From the NCBI GenBank assembly GCA_044221445.1, contig JBGAPF010000006.1, positions 45,334 through 109,333 on the forward strand: a DNA stretch of 64,000 nucleotides, read 5' to 3'. The notes under the pieces are model-generated. The model was given only the letters and a program-made list of their open reading frames with translations. It searched no databases and had not been told where the DNA came from. Below, piece after piece: positions 42,836 to 51,800 of this stretch (the stretch's first letter is position 1; every line of letters begins with the position of its first letter). The position numbers were made by a program, and so were the translations under genes. Source of the stretch: JBDHTS01 sp044221445. Lineage in GTDB: Bacteria > Pseudomonadota > Alphaproteobacteria > Micavibrionales > Micavibrionaceae.

Positions 42836-43355
42836 CTTTACGAAAAAGTAATTCTGCCATTAAAACGGTCAGATAAGCGTAAAGATTTAGAATATCCGCA
42901 TGCAGAGCGGAATAAAGATCGTTGTCCAAAATTGTGTTTAGGTTTTTGAAATAGGTGTCTTTGGAATTGTGGGGATAGGGCATTACATCCATATCGCCTG
43001 ATACCTCGTCTTTTCTGTAAGTGAAAGCGACATGAACGAAGGCATTCCGGTATTGCGCAAGGTGATCGACCTCGGCTAACGCCCATAAAATATCGTCTGT
43101 GAAAGAACTGGCTTTAAGGCCTTTGATATAATTTCGGAGAATTTGCCTCTGCGCTGTATCGGTTCCAGCTGATAACCAAAGATGCTTTGCAGACGCTTTG
43201 CGCCCTTTGCCCATATAGCATTCGAATATGCCAAGAAGTGGCATATGTAAGCTATTCCATGCAATGACTATTCGGCCTATTCTCTCTACGTGGAGGGCGA
43301 TCTTCTTATTTGTCAACGCATCAGAGGACGCTTTCTTCTTTTTAGGTGAGGACAT
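42681..43355 (-). CDS. Passenger protein with HEPN-like R-x4-H motif
   Basis: 224 residues from the ATG at 43355 (MSSPKKKKASSDAL); longer forms to 43424 are in frame, and none has a good ribosome site. The core (residues about 20-165) is helical, with HVERIGRIVIAWNSLHMPLL and later DHLAQYRNAFVHVAF. R103-N104-x3-H108 fits the RN-x3-H signature of HEPN RNases. The last 55 residues are basic (QKKNTLRDKQRRASRPKS) and antisense to the 42650 gene. HEPN membership is inferred from the motif and helical context only. Confidence 0.58.
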   Translation of the reverse strand: MSSPKKKKASSDALTNKKIALHVERIGRIVIAWNSLHMPLLGIFECYMGKGRKASAKHLWLSAGTDTAQRQILRNYIKGLKASSFTDDILWALAEVDHLAQYRNAFVHVAFTYRKDEVSGDMDVMPYPHNSKDTYFKNLNTILDNDLYSALHADILNLYAYLTVLMAELLFRKARVRPLPWRRPLMKRPVAQAFPRHSDEDAKKNRQKKNTLRDKQRRASRPKS

Positions 43356-43494
43356 GACAAAACAAACCGACGACCAAAAGCGCGAGGAAGAAGTAATCCG
43401 GCGCATGTTAAACACACCGCCCAAGCATAAAGCGAAGCCGGGGAAGAGTCCTGTGAAAAAGGTTCAGCCTCAAGACACCAAGACGGGGAAATAG
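43354..43494 (+). CDS. Small passenger protein (46 aa)
   Basis: ATG at 43354 with AGGTGAGG just upstream. Its product MTKQTDDQKREEEVIRRMLN then TPPKHKAKPGKSPVKKV is charged, an acidic helix followed by a basic Pro/Lys tail. Its start codon overlaps the opposite-strand start of the HEPN-motif gene within CATG. A small charged protein head-to-head with a toxin-like gene is compatible with an antitoxin, but nothing proves it. Confidence 0.58.
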   Translation: MTKQTDDQKREEEVIRRMLNTPPKHKAKPGKSPVKKVQPQDTKTGK

Positions 43495-43508
43495 GATTTC
43501 ACTTGCGC

Positions 43509-43802
43509 ATGGATAACAGCCAGTCGGGTATTCCCCCCCATATGGATATATGGAGCCGTAACGAGCGCCTTTATAGGACGCTCGTTGGTATGGGCTTAGT
43601 GTGTGATGCAATTTATCAGGATGCAGAACGAACCAAAATCAAGGCCGTTCAGGTGTCCTGTGACTTACCTTCCGATGAGACCGCCGAGCAATCCGCCGAG
43701 TCTGGCGTTTTTTCTCCAGTGCAAAGGTCTGAGATTCTGGAAGGAGTCGCTTCCGCCTACAATGGTGGCGACAATGTGGTCAATTTCCCATCCATACTCT
43801 GA
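43509..43802 (+). CDS. Passenger protein of unknown function (97 aa)
   Basis: ATG at 43509, 15 nt after the 46-aa gene and on the same strand, weak AGGA upstream. The first 50 residues look protein-like (IWSRNERLYRTLVGMGLVCD, then AERTKIKAVQVSCDLP). The rest overlaps antisense with the HNH gene (43665-43802) and may be non-conserved run-on. No family recognised. Confidence 0.48.
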   Translation: MDNSQSGIPPHMDIWSRNERLYRTLVGMGLVCDAIYQDAERTKIKAVQVSCDLPSDETAEQSAESGVFSPVQRSEILEGVASAYNGGDNVVNFPSIL

Positions 43803-43955
43803 TTTTCTATCTCCATAGTCATCGAAGCGGATTGTGTAACCAAAATCGTCCCTGCGAAATATTGACGGGTCTGAACCTGGGATGATATGACCCTTGCGCC
43901 ATACGATTTGTTTTTCGGGATTAGTCGTGCCTGTTAAGCTACTAAATAACGACAT
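43665..43955 (-). CDS. Small HNH-type nuclease-like protein (96 aa)
   Basis: Start at the ATG at 43955 with AAGGAG upstream. The HNH core is at the C-terminal half: YGWEIDHIVATIVGGSDSFQ, then NLRPLHWRKNARLGG. D59-H60 is the metal-dependent motif, N74 is the middle Asn, and H79 plus the N83 region close the fold (W-x-x-N in place of H-x-x-x-H). No Cys-pair zinc knuckle is seen. It lacks the recognition domain of a homing enzyme. Preceded by the folded leader region at 44005-44157. It could be cargo that acts on DNA; function unknown. Confidence 0.75.
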   Translation of the reverse strand: MSLFSSLTGTTNPEKQIVWRKGHIIPGSDPSIFRRDDFGYTIRFDDYGDRKSEYGWEIDHIVATIVGGSDSFQNLRPLHWRKNARLGGLLGGLIGR

Positions 43956-44004
43956 AGATTTTAGTCTCCTTGTTATCGCCCGGCATACCGGGCTGTGGGT
44001 AAAA

Positions 44005-44157
44005 GGAGACGGCTTGACCCGGCGCTTGCAATGAGCCACGATTACGTAGTACCGACTCAGTACCGGCCTGTCCGCAACCGTCTCCAACAGTTTTGCGGAC
44101 TAAAACCGAAGGGGAAGTTTTGGATTGCACTCCGGGACTTCCCCGATCTGGTTTTAG
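44005..44157 (-). other. Folded segments between transposase and HNH gene (possible structured RNA)
   Basis: Two nested pairing regions lie in this 290-bp gap. First, GGAGACGG at 44005-44012 and CCGTCTCC at 44078-44085 close an 81-nt segment. Second, TAAAACC (44101-44107) pairs with GGTTTTA (44150-44156), and inside it GGGGAAGT (44111-44118) with ACTTCCCC (44137-44144). A further hairpin GCCCGG/CCGGGC lies near 43978-43994, just before the HNH ribosome site. No classic Rho-independent T-run is present. The order suggests a structured 5' leader of the HNH gene or a transposon-encoded RNA. Confidence 0.4.
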
Positions 44158-44247
44158 GTCAACGGAAATTATAAATGATTCGCCGCTACGCTGTGAATCT
44201 TTTGGAATTTTTCTTAACACTTTTCTTTTGGCACAATCAGCTTGTAC

Positions 44248-45225
44248 TTACGCGGCTTTGCTTTCACCAATCCGCCGATAGGTCAGACGCTTTCCTTCTG
44301 CACCTTTGATGCAGAGTTCGGCGCGTTCGGCGTCCGATATGTCGCGGCTGTTGTATCTGAAATCGAATTCATTCAGGTAGCGGCCTAAATGTTTCTCACT
44401 GCAATGCTGATAAACGCCGTTCATGCCGCGCTTGAAGATGGAGAAGTAGTTCTCGACATTGTTAGTCGTAATGCCGTTACGGACATATTCCCCGGCACTA
44501 TGGTTGACGGTTTCGTGCTTGGCGAATTCTGTACCGACTTTGGTATACAGGCGGCTTTCGTCGGTATGCAGTTCGGTTGCGCGGTTGACGTTGGTCACAA
44601 GGATTTCGCGGACGGTGTGGGCGTCTGCACGGTCAACATGGAAGGTTCTGGCCTTGCCCTTGCTGACCAGTGAGACAACAGCGCGTTTATGGGCGCGTTT
44701 TGCTCCGCCCTTCTTGGTGAAGGGTCTGCCGCTTGTGGTGGTTTCGGGCAACGGGCCAGCTTTGGGGCCGAAATAGGTTTCATCGGCCTGAACCGATTCG
44801 CCGGGGCCACCCATCGGGCCGGGGTTGCCGTCCATCATGGCTTCGCGGATGCGGTGTTCCATGAACCACGCGCTCTTGTAGGTAATACCTAACATCCTGT
44901 GCAGTTGGTGTGCTGACATGCCTTTCTTGGAAGCGCAGAGAAGGTGCGTTGCCAGCAGCCATTTGTGCAGCGGGATATGGGAACGCTCATAGATCGTTCC
45001 TGTACGGACGGTGAATTTCTGGCGGCAAGCGCCGCAGTGGTAATAGCCCTTGATCTCTTTGGGTTCAGGGTTCTTGACCGTAGGCTTGTTCTTGACGGTT
45101 ATGGGAATGATCCTGTCAACACAGCCGCAGAGAGGGCAGGAAACGCCATCGGCCCAGCGGGTTTGCTCAAGGTAAGTGCGGGCTGCGTCTTCGTTTTGGT
45201 ATTTGGGGGCGTAAATATCGTGCAT
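44248..45225 (-). CDS. IS1595-family transposase
   Basis: 325 residues, with AGAGG before the ATG at 45225. N-terminal zinc ribbon (CPLCGCVDR, then YHCGACRQKF), followed by a helix-turn-helix-like stretch (KKGMSAHQLHRMLGITYKSAWFM read in parts). The ISXO2-like DDE domain has VQADETYFGPKAG (first Asp), HTDESRLYTKVG (second Asp) and NNVENYFSIFKRGM (closing acidic region). Frame intact and ends perfect, so the element may still move. No overlap with cargo genes. Confidence 0.95.
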   Translation of the reverse strand: MHDIYAPKYQNEDAARTYLEQTRWADGVSCPLCGCVDRIIPITVKNKPTVKNPEPKEIKGYYHCGACRQKFTVRTGTIYERSHIPLHKWLLATHLLCASKKGMSAHQLHRMLGITYKSAWFMEHRIREAMMDGNPGPMGGPGESVQADETYFGPKAGPLPETTTSGRPFTKKGGAKRAHKRAVVSLVSKGKARTFHVDRADAHTVREILVTNVNRATELHTDESRLYTKVGTEFAKHETVNHSAGEYVRNGITTNNVENYFSIFKRGMNGVYQHCSEKHLGRYLNEFDFRYNSRDISDAERAELCIKGAEGKRLTYRRIGESKAA

Positions 45226-45270
45226 GGCTAAAACCTCTATGAAAGGATATTAGTCCATGGATAGGTGCGA

Positions 45271-45289
45271 AGTCAAGTATATAATTGGG
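45271..45289 (-). repeat. Right terminal inverted repeat
   Basis: AGTCAAGTATATAATTGGG, the exact reverse complement of 42620-42638. Confidence 0.93.
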
Positions 45290-45297
45290 AATGTAGT
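45290..45297. repeat. Right copy of 8-bp target-site duplication
   Basis: AATGTAGT, identical to 42612-42619. Confidence 0.92.
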
Positions 45298-45416
45298 CCT
45301 AATGTCAAGCGTAAACGTGGAAAGAAAACCTATCATAGAAAGTCCTTTCACAAACCCTCACGGCCTGTTACAAAGGCCGCCTGTTTATCTCCAACAAGAC
45401 AAAATGGGGTGCCAAA

Positions 45417-47027
45417 ATGTCTAAGATCGCCGGGGCCAGAGCGCCCAAAGTCCTTATCGCCGACAAGATGGACAAGCTTGCGGCCGAAATCTTCCAGAAC
45501 AACGGAATCGAAATCGACATCAAGCCGGGGCTTTCGCCGGAAGAGCTGGCGCAGATCGCGGGCCAGTATGACGGCATCGCGGCGCGGTCTTCCGCGAAAA
45601 TCACCGCCGCCGTCATTTCCGCCGCCGTGCCGCGCCTCAAGGTGATCGGCCGCGCCGGGATCGGCGTCGACACGATCGACGTGCCCGCGGCCACGGATGC
45701 CGGCGTCATCGTCATGAACACGCCGTTCGGCAATTCCATCACCACGGCGGAACACGCCATCGCGATGATGTTCGCGCTGGCGCGCCAGATTCCCCAGGCC
45801 AACGCGTCGACCCACGCGGGCAAATGGGAAAAGACCAAATTCATGGGCGTCGAACTCTACGCCAAGACGCTCGGCGTCATCGGCTGCGGCAATATCGGCT
45901 CCATCGCGGCATCGCGCGCGCTCGGCCTGCAGATGAAAGTGATCGCCTACGATCCGTTCCTGACGCCGGAACGCGCGGTCGAACTGGGCGTTGAGAAAGT
46001 GGAGCTGGACGATCTGTTCGCACGCGCCGATTTCATCACCATCCACGTGCCGAAAAATGAAAAGACCGCGAACCTGATCAACAAGGACAGCATCGCGAAG
46101 ATGAAAAAGGGCGTGCGGATCGTCAACTGCGCGCGCGGCGGCATCATCGTCGAGAAAGACTTGAAGGACGCGCTCGATTCCGGCCATGTGGCGGGGGCGG
46201 CGCTCGACGTGTTCGAGACGGAACCCGCGACCGACAACATCCTGTTCAACCACCCGAACGTCGTCTGCACGCCGCATCTCGGCGCCAGCACAGGCGAGGC
46301 CCAGGTCAACGTCGCCATCCAGGTGGCGGAGCAGATGTCGGATTTCCTGAACAACGGCGCGGTCGCGAACGCGGTCAACATGCCGTCCATCACGGCGGAA
46401 GAAGCGCCGCGCCTGAAGCCTTATATGAAGCTGGCGGAACAGCTTGGCAGCTTCGCCGGCCAGATCACGGACTCGGCGATCAAGAAAATAGAGGTTGAGT
46501 ATCAAGGCCTGGTGTCCGAACTGAACGTCAAGCCCCTGACCGCCATCGTCGTGGCCAGCCTGCTGAAACCCCTGTTTGATTCGGTGAACATGGTGAACGC
46601 GCAATCCATCGCGAAGGCGCGCGGCATCGGCGTGTCGGAAACGCGCACGGAAAGTTCGGCCGATTTCCACACGGCGATCAAGCTGACCATCACGACCGAG
46701 GCGCGCACCCGCACCCTGACCGGCACGCTGTTCGCCGGGAAGGAGCCGCGCATCGTCGAGATCGAGGGCGTGCCCATTGAAGCGGCGGCGACGGCCAACA
46801 TGCTGTTCATCCGCAACGACGACAAGCCCGGCCTGATCGGCGGCCTCGGCACCATTCTCGGCAACGCGGGCCAGAACATTGCGGACTTCCGCCTCGGCCG
46901 CGTCGAAAACGGCGGCACGGCGATCTGTCTCGTTTCGCTGGACGCGCCGCTGTCGGACGCCGTGTTCGAACAGATCAAGGCGTTGCCGCTGGCGCGCCAG
47001 GCGAAGCGTCTGGCCTTCACTATTTAG
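45417..47027 (+). CDS. serA: D-3-phosphoglycerate dehydrogenase
   Basis: 536 residues, the long form with an intervening domain and C-terminal ACT domain. It oxidises 3-phosphoglycerate to 3-phosphohydroxypyruvate, the first step of serine synthesis. NAD site: LGVIGCGNIGSIAASRA (about residue 145). Catalytic Arg/Glu/His region: NCARGGIIVEKDLKDAL and VVCTPHLGASTGEAQ. The ACT domain near the end starts FIRNDDKPGLIGGLGTILG and probably senses serine. The IS1595-type element lies 127 bp upstream and may have changed its promoter. Confidence 0.97.
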   Translation: MSKIAGARAPKVLIADKMDKLAAEIFQNNGIEIDIKPGLSPEELAQIAGQYDGIAARSSAKITAAVISAAVPRLKVIGRAGIGVDTIDVPAATDAGVIVMNTPFGNSITTAEHAIAMMFALARQIPQANASTHAGKWEKTKFMGVELYAKTLGVIGCGNIGSIAASRALGLQMKVIAYDPFLTPERAVELGVEKVELDDLFARADFITIHVPKNEKTANLINKDSIAKMKKGVRIVNCARGGIIVEKDLKDALDSGHVAGAALDVFETEPATDNILFNHPNVVCTPHLGASTGEAQVNVAIQVAEQMSDFLNNGAVANAVNMPSITAEEAPRLKPYMKLAEQLGSFAGQITDSAIKKIEVEYQGLVSELNVKPLTAIVVASLLKPLFDSVNMVNAQSIAKARGIGVSETRTESSADFHTAIKLTITTEARTRTLTGTLFAGKEPRIVEIEGVPIEAAATANMLFIRNDDKPGLIGGLGTILGNAGQNIADFRLGRVENGGTAICLVSLDAPLSDAVFEQIKALPLARQAKRLAFTI

Positions 47028-47048
47028 CCACGCGCGCAGACATTCCCT

Positions 47049-47082
47049 TAAAGGCGTCGGATTTCAAAATCCGACGCCTTTA
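47049..47082 (+). terminator. Rho-independent-type terminator after serA
   Basis: AAAGGCGTCGGATTT (47050-47064) and AAATCCGACGCCTTT (47067-47081) form a 15-bp perfect stem with a tiny loop, ending in a short T-run, 22 nt after the serA stop. Confidence 0.85.
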
Positions 47083-47165
47083 ATATTCTTCATTTAAATG
47101 CGGGGGCTGTTCCCTTTCATGGTTTTTACCTATCTTTCTGTCGAGGCCGCAAAGGGGGCAATGCC

Positions 47166-48605
47166 ATGAACGCCATGCAATACGATAAAGCCTATATAAA
47201 CGGCCAATGGGTCATAGCCGACAGCAGAAAGGTTTTTCCTGTCGTCAACCCCGCCACCGGGGAAAGCATCGCCTCCGTTCCCGATCTGGGCGCGGACGAA
47301 ACCGGGCGCGCCATCGCCGCCGCAAAAAAAGCCTTCCCTGGCTGGGCGGCGAAGACGGGCAAGGAACGCGCCAAAATCATGCGCGCCTGGTTCGACCTGA
47401 TCATGGACAACGTCAAGCCTCTTGGCGCGCTTTTAACGGCGGAACAGGGCAAGCCCCTGAACGAAGCTGAAGGCGAGATCGTCTACGGCGCGGCGTTTAT
47501 CGAATGGTTCGGGGAAGAGGCCAAGCGCGTCTATGGCGACACCATTCCGCCGTTCAAAGCCGATACGCGGATCATGGTGATCAAGCAGCCGGTGGGCGTC
47601 GTGGCCGCCATCACGCCGTGGAATTTTCCGAACGCGATGATCACACGGAAAGTCGCGCCCGCCATCGCCGCGGGCTGTACGGTCGTGCTCAAACCCGCCG
47701 AGGACACGCCGCTGTCCGCGCTTGCGCTGGCGGCGCTGGCGGAACAGGCGGGATTGCCGCCGGGCGTGTTCAATGTCGTGACGACGTCCGACGCCAAGAC
47801 GATTGGAAATATTCTCACCACGCATCCGGACGTGCGCAAGATTTCTTTCACCGGGTCGACGGAAACCGGCGGCCTGCTGATGCAGCAGGCTGCGGGCACG
47901 ATCAAGAAAGTCTCGCTGGAACTGGGCGGCAACGCGCCCTTCATCGTGTTCGAAAGCGCGGACCTGGACAAGGCGGCGGACGGCGCGGTCATTTCCAAAT
48001 TCCGCAATGCGGGACAGACCTGCGTCTGCGCCAACAGGATCTATGTGCAGGACTCGGTGCACGATGCGTTCGCCGAAAAACTGGCGGAACGGATCCGCGC
48101 GATGAAGGTCGGACCGGGCGACCGCGAGGGCATCGATATCGGCCCCCTGATCAACCGGCAGGGGTTAAAGAAAGTGCAGCGGCATGTGCGGGATGCGCTC
48201 GACAAAGGCGCGACACTGGTCTGTGGCGGCGCCCTCGACGCATCCGGTCCCCTTTTTTACCAGCCGACCCTTCTGACCGGCATGACGCCGGATATGGCGA
48301 TGCAGGAAGAAGAAACCTTCGGTCCGGTCGCCGGGCTTTTCCGGTTCCGGGACGAAGCCGAAGCCGTTGTGCAGGCCAACAATACGAAATTCGGCCTGGC
48401 ATCCTATTTTTACAGCCGCGATTTCGCGCAGTGCCATCGCGTGGCCGAAGCGCTTGAATACGGCATGGTGGCGATCAACGAACCGATCCTGTCCTCGGAA
48501 GTCGCGCCGTTTGGCGGCGTCAAGCAGTCCGGCATGGGGCGCGAAGGGTCAAGATACGGCATTGAAGACTATATCGAAATCAAATATATTCTGGCCGGAT
48601 CCTGA
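47166..48605 (+). CDS. gabD: Succinate-semialdehyde dehydrogenase type (NADP) aldehyde dehydrogenase
   Basis: 479 residues. Aldehyde dehydrogenase landmarks: AITPWNFPNAMITRKVAPA (cofactor region with catalytic Asn), KISFTGSTETGGLLM, LELGGNAPFIVFESAD (general-base Glu), FRNAGQTCVCANRI (catalytic Cys, about residue 285) and PFGGVKQSGMGREGSRYGIEDY near the end. The overall pattern is the GabD subfamily, which oxidises succinate semialdehyde. Glutarate-semialdehyde use (DavD-type) cannot be excluded. No gabT next to it. Confidence 0.9.
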   Translation: MNAMQYDKAYINGQWVIADSRKVFPVVNPATGESIASVPDLGADETGRAIAAAKKAFPGWAAKTGKERAKIMRAWFDLIMDNVKPLGALLTAEQGKPLNEAEGEIVYGAAFIEWFGEEAKRVYGDTIPPFKADTRIMVIKQPVGVVAAITPWNFPNAMITRKVAPAIAAGCTVVLKPAEDTPLSALALAALAEQAGLPPGVFNVVTTSDAKTIGNILTTHPDVRKISFTGSTETGGLLMQQAAGTIKKVSLELGGNAPFIVFESADLDKAADGAVISKFRNAGQTCVCANRIYVQDSVHDAFAEKLAERIRAMKVGPGDREGIDIGPLINRQGLKKVQRHVRDALDKGATLVCGGALDASGPLFYQPTLLTGMTPDMAMQEEETFGPVAGLFRFRDEAEAVVQANNTKFGLASYFYSRDFAQCHRVAEALEYGMVAINEPILSSEVAPFGGVKQSGMGREGSRYGIEDYIEIKYILAGS

Positions 48606-48733
48606 GCAGAGAAAATGTGTTAATAAAAGCGTCGTGACGGGGAACCGAAGCGGCCTATCGGATGTTTAACACGCGATTGGAAAAGTATTTTTCCGGTCTT
48701 AATGAAATATTACGAAAAATTTTACCATAATGT

Positions 48734-48763
48734 TTGACAAATCGCGTCAAAACGGTTTAGAAA
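48734..48763 (+). promoter_or_regulatory. Possible sigma-70-type promoter of the giant adhesin gene
   Basis: TTGACA at 48734-48739 and TAGAAA at 48758-48763 are 18 bp apart, about 75 bp upstream of the adhesin start codon at 48839. AGGAG lies nine bases before that ATG. The 233-bp gap has no other gene. Consensus match of the -10 box is moderate. Confidence 0.45.
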
Positions 48764-48838
48764 TAATGACCCGAGAAGAATTGTCATATTATTTAATCCG
48801 TGTCCCACGGGGCGTAGCTAGATACAGGAGATGTTTTA

Positions 48839-51800
48839 ATGGCTGATCAAAAGAGTGCGGCAGCTGCCAAACTTACATCCGGCAGTGAAACCCACCTGAC
48901 CCTTGCGGAGGACGGCACGGCTGCGCTGAGCGTCAATTCAGCTGATATAGAGAATATGAGCGTCAACAGCGACGGTTCGCTCACCATCAGTTTCAAGCCT
49001 GAAACCGGTCGCGGCGAGATCGTCGTCGAAAATTTCCGCGCCCTCGTGCAGAACGGTTCGGCGATCGCCCTCAATGATGGCAAGTCCATCGATACACGCA
49101 GCCTGTATCAGGCGCTGCCGCATGCCGAAGCGAACGCCGAGTCGGTCACCATCGCCCGCCCGCATGCCGGTGAGATGGTCACCATCAACATGGCCGACGG
49201 CCACAAATACATTCTTCCCGGTGAGCTGCATAACGCCCAGGTCGTCGAAAAAGGCGGCGCGCTGATCATCACCTTCGCCGATAACGGCATCCTGGTCCTG
49301 GCTCATTTCGCGGATGCCATGAAAGGCATGGACGCATCGAGTCTGGTCACGGACGGCAAGACCTATGACCTGGCGGCGTTCCGCGGGGAATTCCATCTGG
49401 CGGGCGACAACGCCCAGATCGCCCAGAACGACGCGATGGACAAGCTGGCGCAGCAACTGGCGGGCGTCGAGCCTGCCGCAGGCCCCAATGGCGCCGGCGG
49501 CGTCGCGAGCGCGGGCGGTTTCGGCTTCCAGAGCTCTATCGCGCCGGCCGTGCTGGGCGTCATCCCGCCCGTCGGCCCTATCGGCCCGACCGAACTCGGC
49601 TTCGGCCTTCCGGAAGGCAGCCGCGACCGCTTCCTGGTTCTCGACCAGCCGGACGTCGACGCGTTCCCGCCCGGAATCACCGTCAATAACGGCCTTGTCA
49701 ACGCCATCCACTCGCCCGACGCCATTGTTAAAGAAGACGGCTCGATCTTCGTGCCGATCCAGGCAACGCTGGACCCCGCAGGTTCGGCGAACCAGGTCCT
49801 GACCGTCACTGTCACGGGCATCGATCCGTCCTGGAACATCACCATTACGGACGGCACTTATAACGCCGCAACCGGCACCTGGACCATCACGCTGGCGCCC
49901 GGCCAGAACTACAATGGCGGCCTGACCTTCGCGCCGCCCGCCGATACGGATATCGACCTGACCGGCCTGACCGCGACGGCAACCTCTTTCGATCCGGCGG
50001 CAGGCGAATCCGCTTCGTCCTCGACCGATTTCGACGTCATTACCGATGCCGTCGCCGACGTGCCTGACCTTGACGCCGCCGCCGCGACGGTCGAGGAAGG
50101 CAAGACGGTCGCCCTGGTCATCCATACCGCCGTCAACGATACCGATGGCTCCGAAGCGATCACAAAAATCACCATCGAAGGCCTGCCGACCGGCGCGACC
50201 CTAAATCACGGCACCGTCTCGGGCGGCGTCTGGACTCTGACTCCGTCCGATCTCACGGGTCTGACGCTGACCGTTCCCGACAACCGTGACGGCCATTACG
50301 ACCTGGTCGTTAAATCCTATGCCGAGGAAATCAACCTCAGCGGCAAGGAAGTCGATTTCACCGACAACATCGCGGTCGCGACTGACGTCCTGAAACTTAC
50401 GGTCACCAATGACGACGAACCCGTTCTGACGCAGCCGGTCATAAAAACCGTCGACGAAACCGATCTCACCGGCGCCGGCATCACCGTCGGCGGTACGCTG
50501 ACTGCGTCTGTGGGCGCGGACGGTCCCGGAAAATTCGACCCCACCGGCGCCTTCGCGGGCAGCACGGCCCTGACGTCTGGCGGCCAGCCTGTAACCGTCA
50601 CGCTCGTTGGCGACACATATACCGGCGCCGCCAACGGCCACACGATCTTCACCCTCACCGTGAACGACAATGGTACCTACAGCTTCAAGCTGCTGGATAC
50701 GCTCGACCATCCGAACACCAGCAACCCGAACGACTCCATCGCGCTCAGCTTCGGAGTGCAGGTTGCCGATACGGACGGTGACGTGGCCCAGGGCAATATC
50801 GTCATCAACGTCCTGGACGACGGACCGGTCGCCCATAACGACGTCAACACCTTTGAATCCGACAACGGCGCGGCCACCGGCAACGTGGTTACCGGCCTCA
50901 ACGGCGGCCCGGGCGCCGCGGACACGCTCAGCCAGGACACGCCGAACACCGTCTCTAAAATATCCTTCGGCGGCACCACCGTCGATGTCCCGACGTCCGG
51001 CACGGCCTCGATCCAAGGCCTGTACGGCACGCTGACGATCAAGGCTGACGGCACTTACACCTACACGCTGAAATCCGACTGGATGTCGAACGTCCCGGGC
51101 AACAGCGAACACCTGTCGCCCGTTGCCGCCGATGTGGCGGGAACGCAGTCCAGCTTCACCAAAAACGGGATCACCGTGACGTCGCTGACCGGCGGCGACC
51201 TGGTCTGGACCGTCCGTTCCGACGGCACCGGCATCGGCGTCGCGGGCAACGGCACGGATAAAATCTTCAAAGGCGGCGAAGGCGTCGCCGTCGATTTTGC
51301 CGCCGCGGATTCCGTATCCATCAAGATTGCGGATATCGGCACGTCCGACCTTCAATCGGTCATCGGCATGAAAGTTTATGTCGAGGGTAACCCGAACCCG
51401 ATCATCCATAACATCGACCTGGCCACCACGACGCCGGTCAACGGCTATATCACCGTCAACCTCGACGGCGCCGATTTCGGCGGCCAGATCACGAAATTCG
51501 AGATCTTCTCGACCCTGAGCACGGCCAACGGCAAAGAGTCCAGCTTCATGCTGGCCGATGTCACGACGCTGGATAATTGCGGATGCGGCTGCCCGACCGA
51601 CCAGTTCACCTACACGCTGAAAGACGGCGACGGCGACAAGGATACGGCGACGCTGTCGTTCGCTTGCGCCCCTGACGATCATCCGGTCGTCACCCAGCCG
51701 ATCACGCAGACGGTCGATGAATCCAACCTGACCGGCGGCGACCAGGTCGTCACCGGCACCATCACCGCCAATTTCGGCGCGGACGGCCCCGGCACGTTTG

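Larger units (their letters stand above)
42620..45289. mobile_element. Complete IS1595-family element with passenger genes (2670 bp)
   Basis: Both ends are 19-bp perfect terminal inverted repeats (CCCAATTATATACTTGACT), flanked by the 8-bp duplication AATGTAGT. Inside are an intact IS1595-type transposase (44248-45225, minus strand) and about 1.6 kb of other genes: two small plus-strand frames, a HEPN-motif protein, a further plus-strand frame and an HNH nuclease-like protein. A simple IS1595 is about 1 kb, so most of this element is cargo. Perfect ends and duplication point to a recent insertion. It lies between the 42282 gene and serA. Confidence 0.92.

Noticed and set aside
43959..44087. 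N-terminal extension of the HNH frame up to 44087
   Set aside because: The ATG at 43955 has a strong AAGGAG; the extension covers the base-paired leader and is Arg/Cys-rich with no protein-like pattern.
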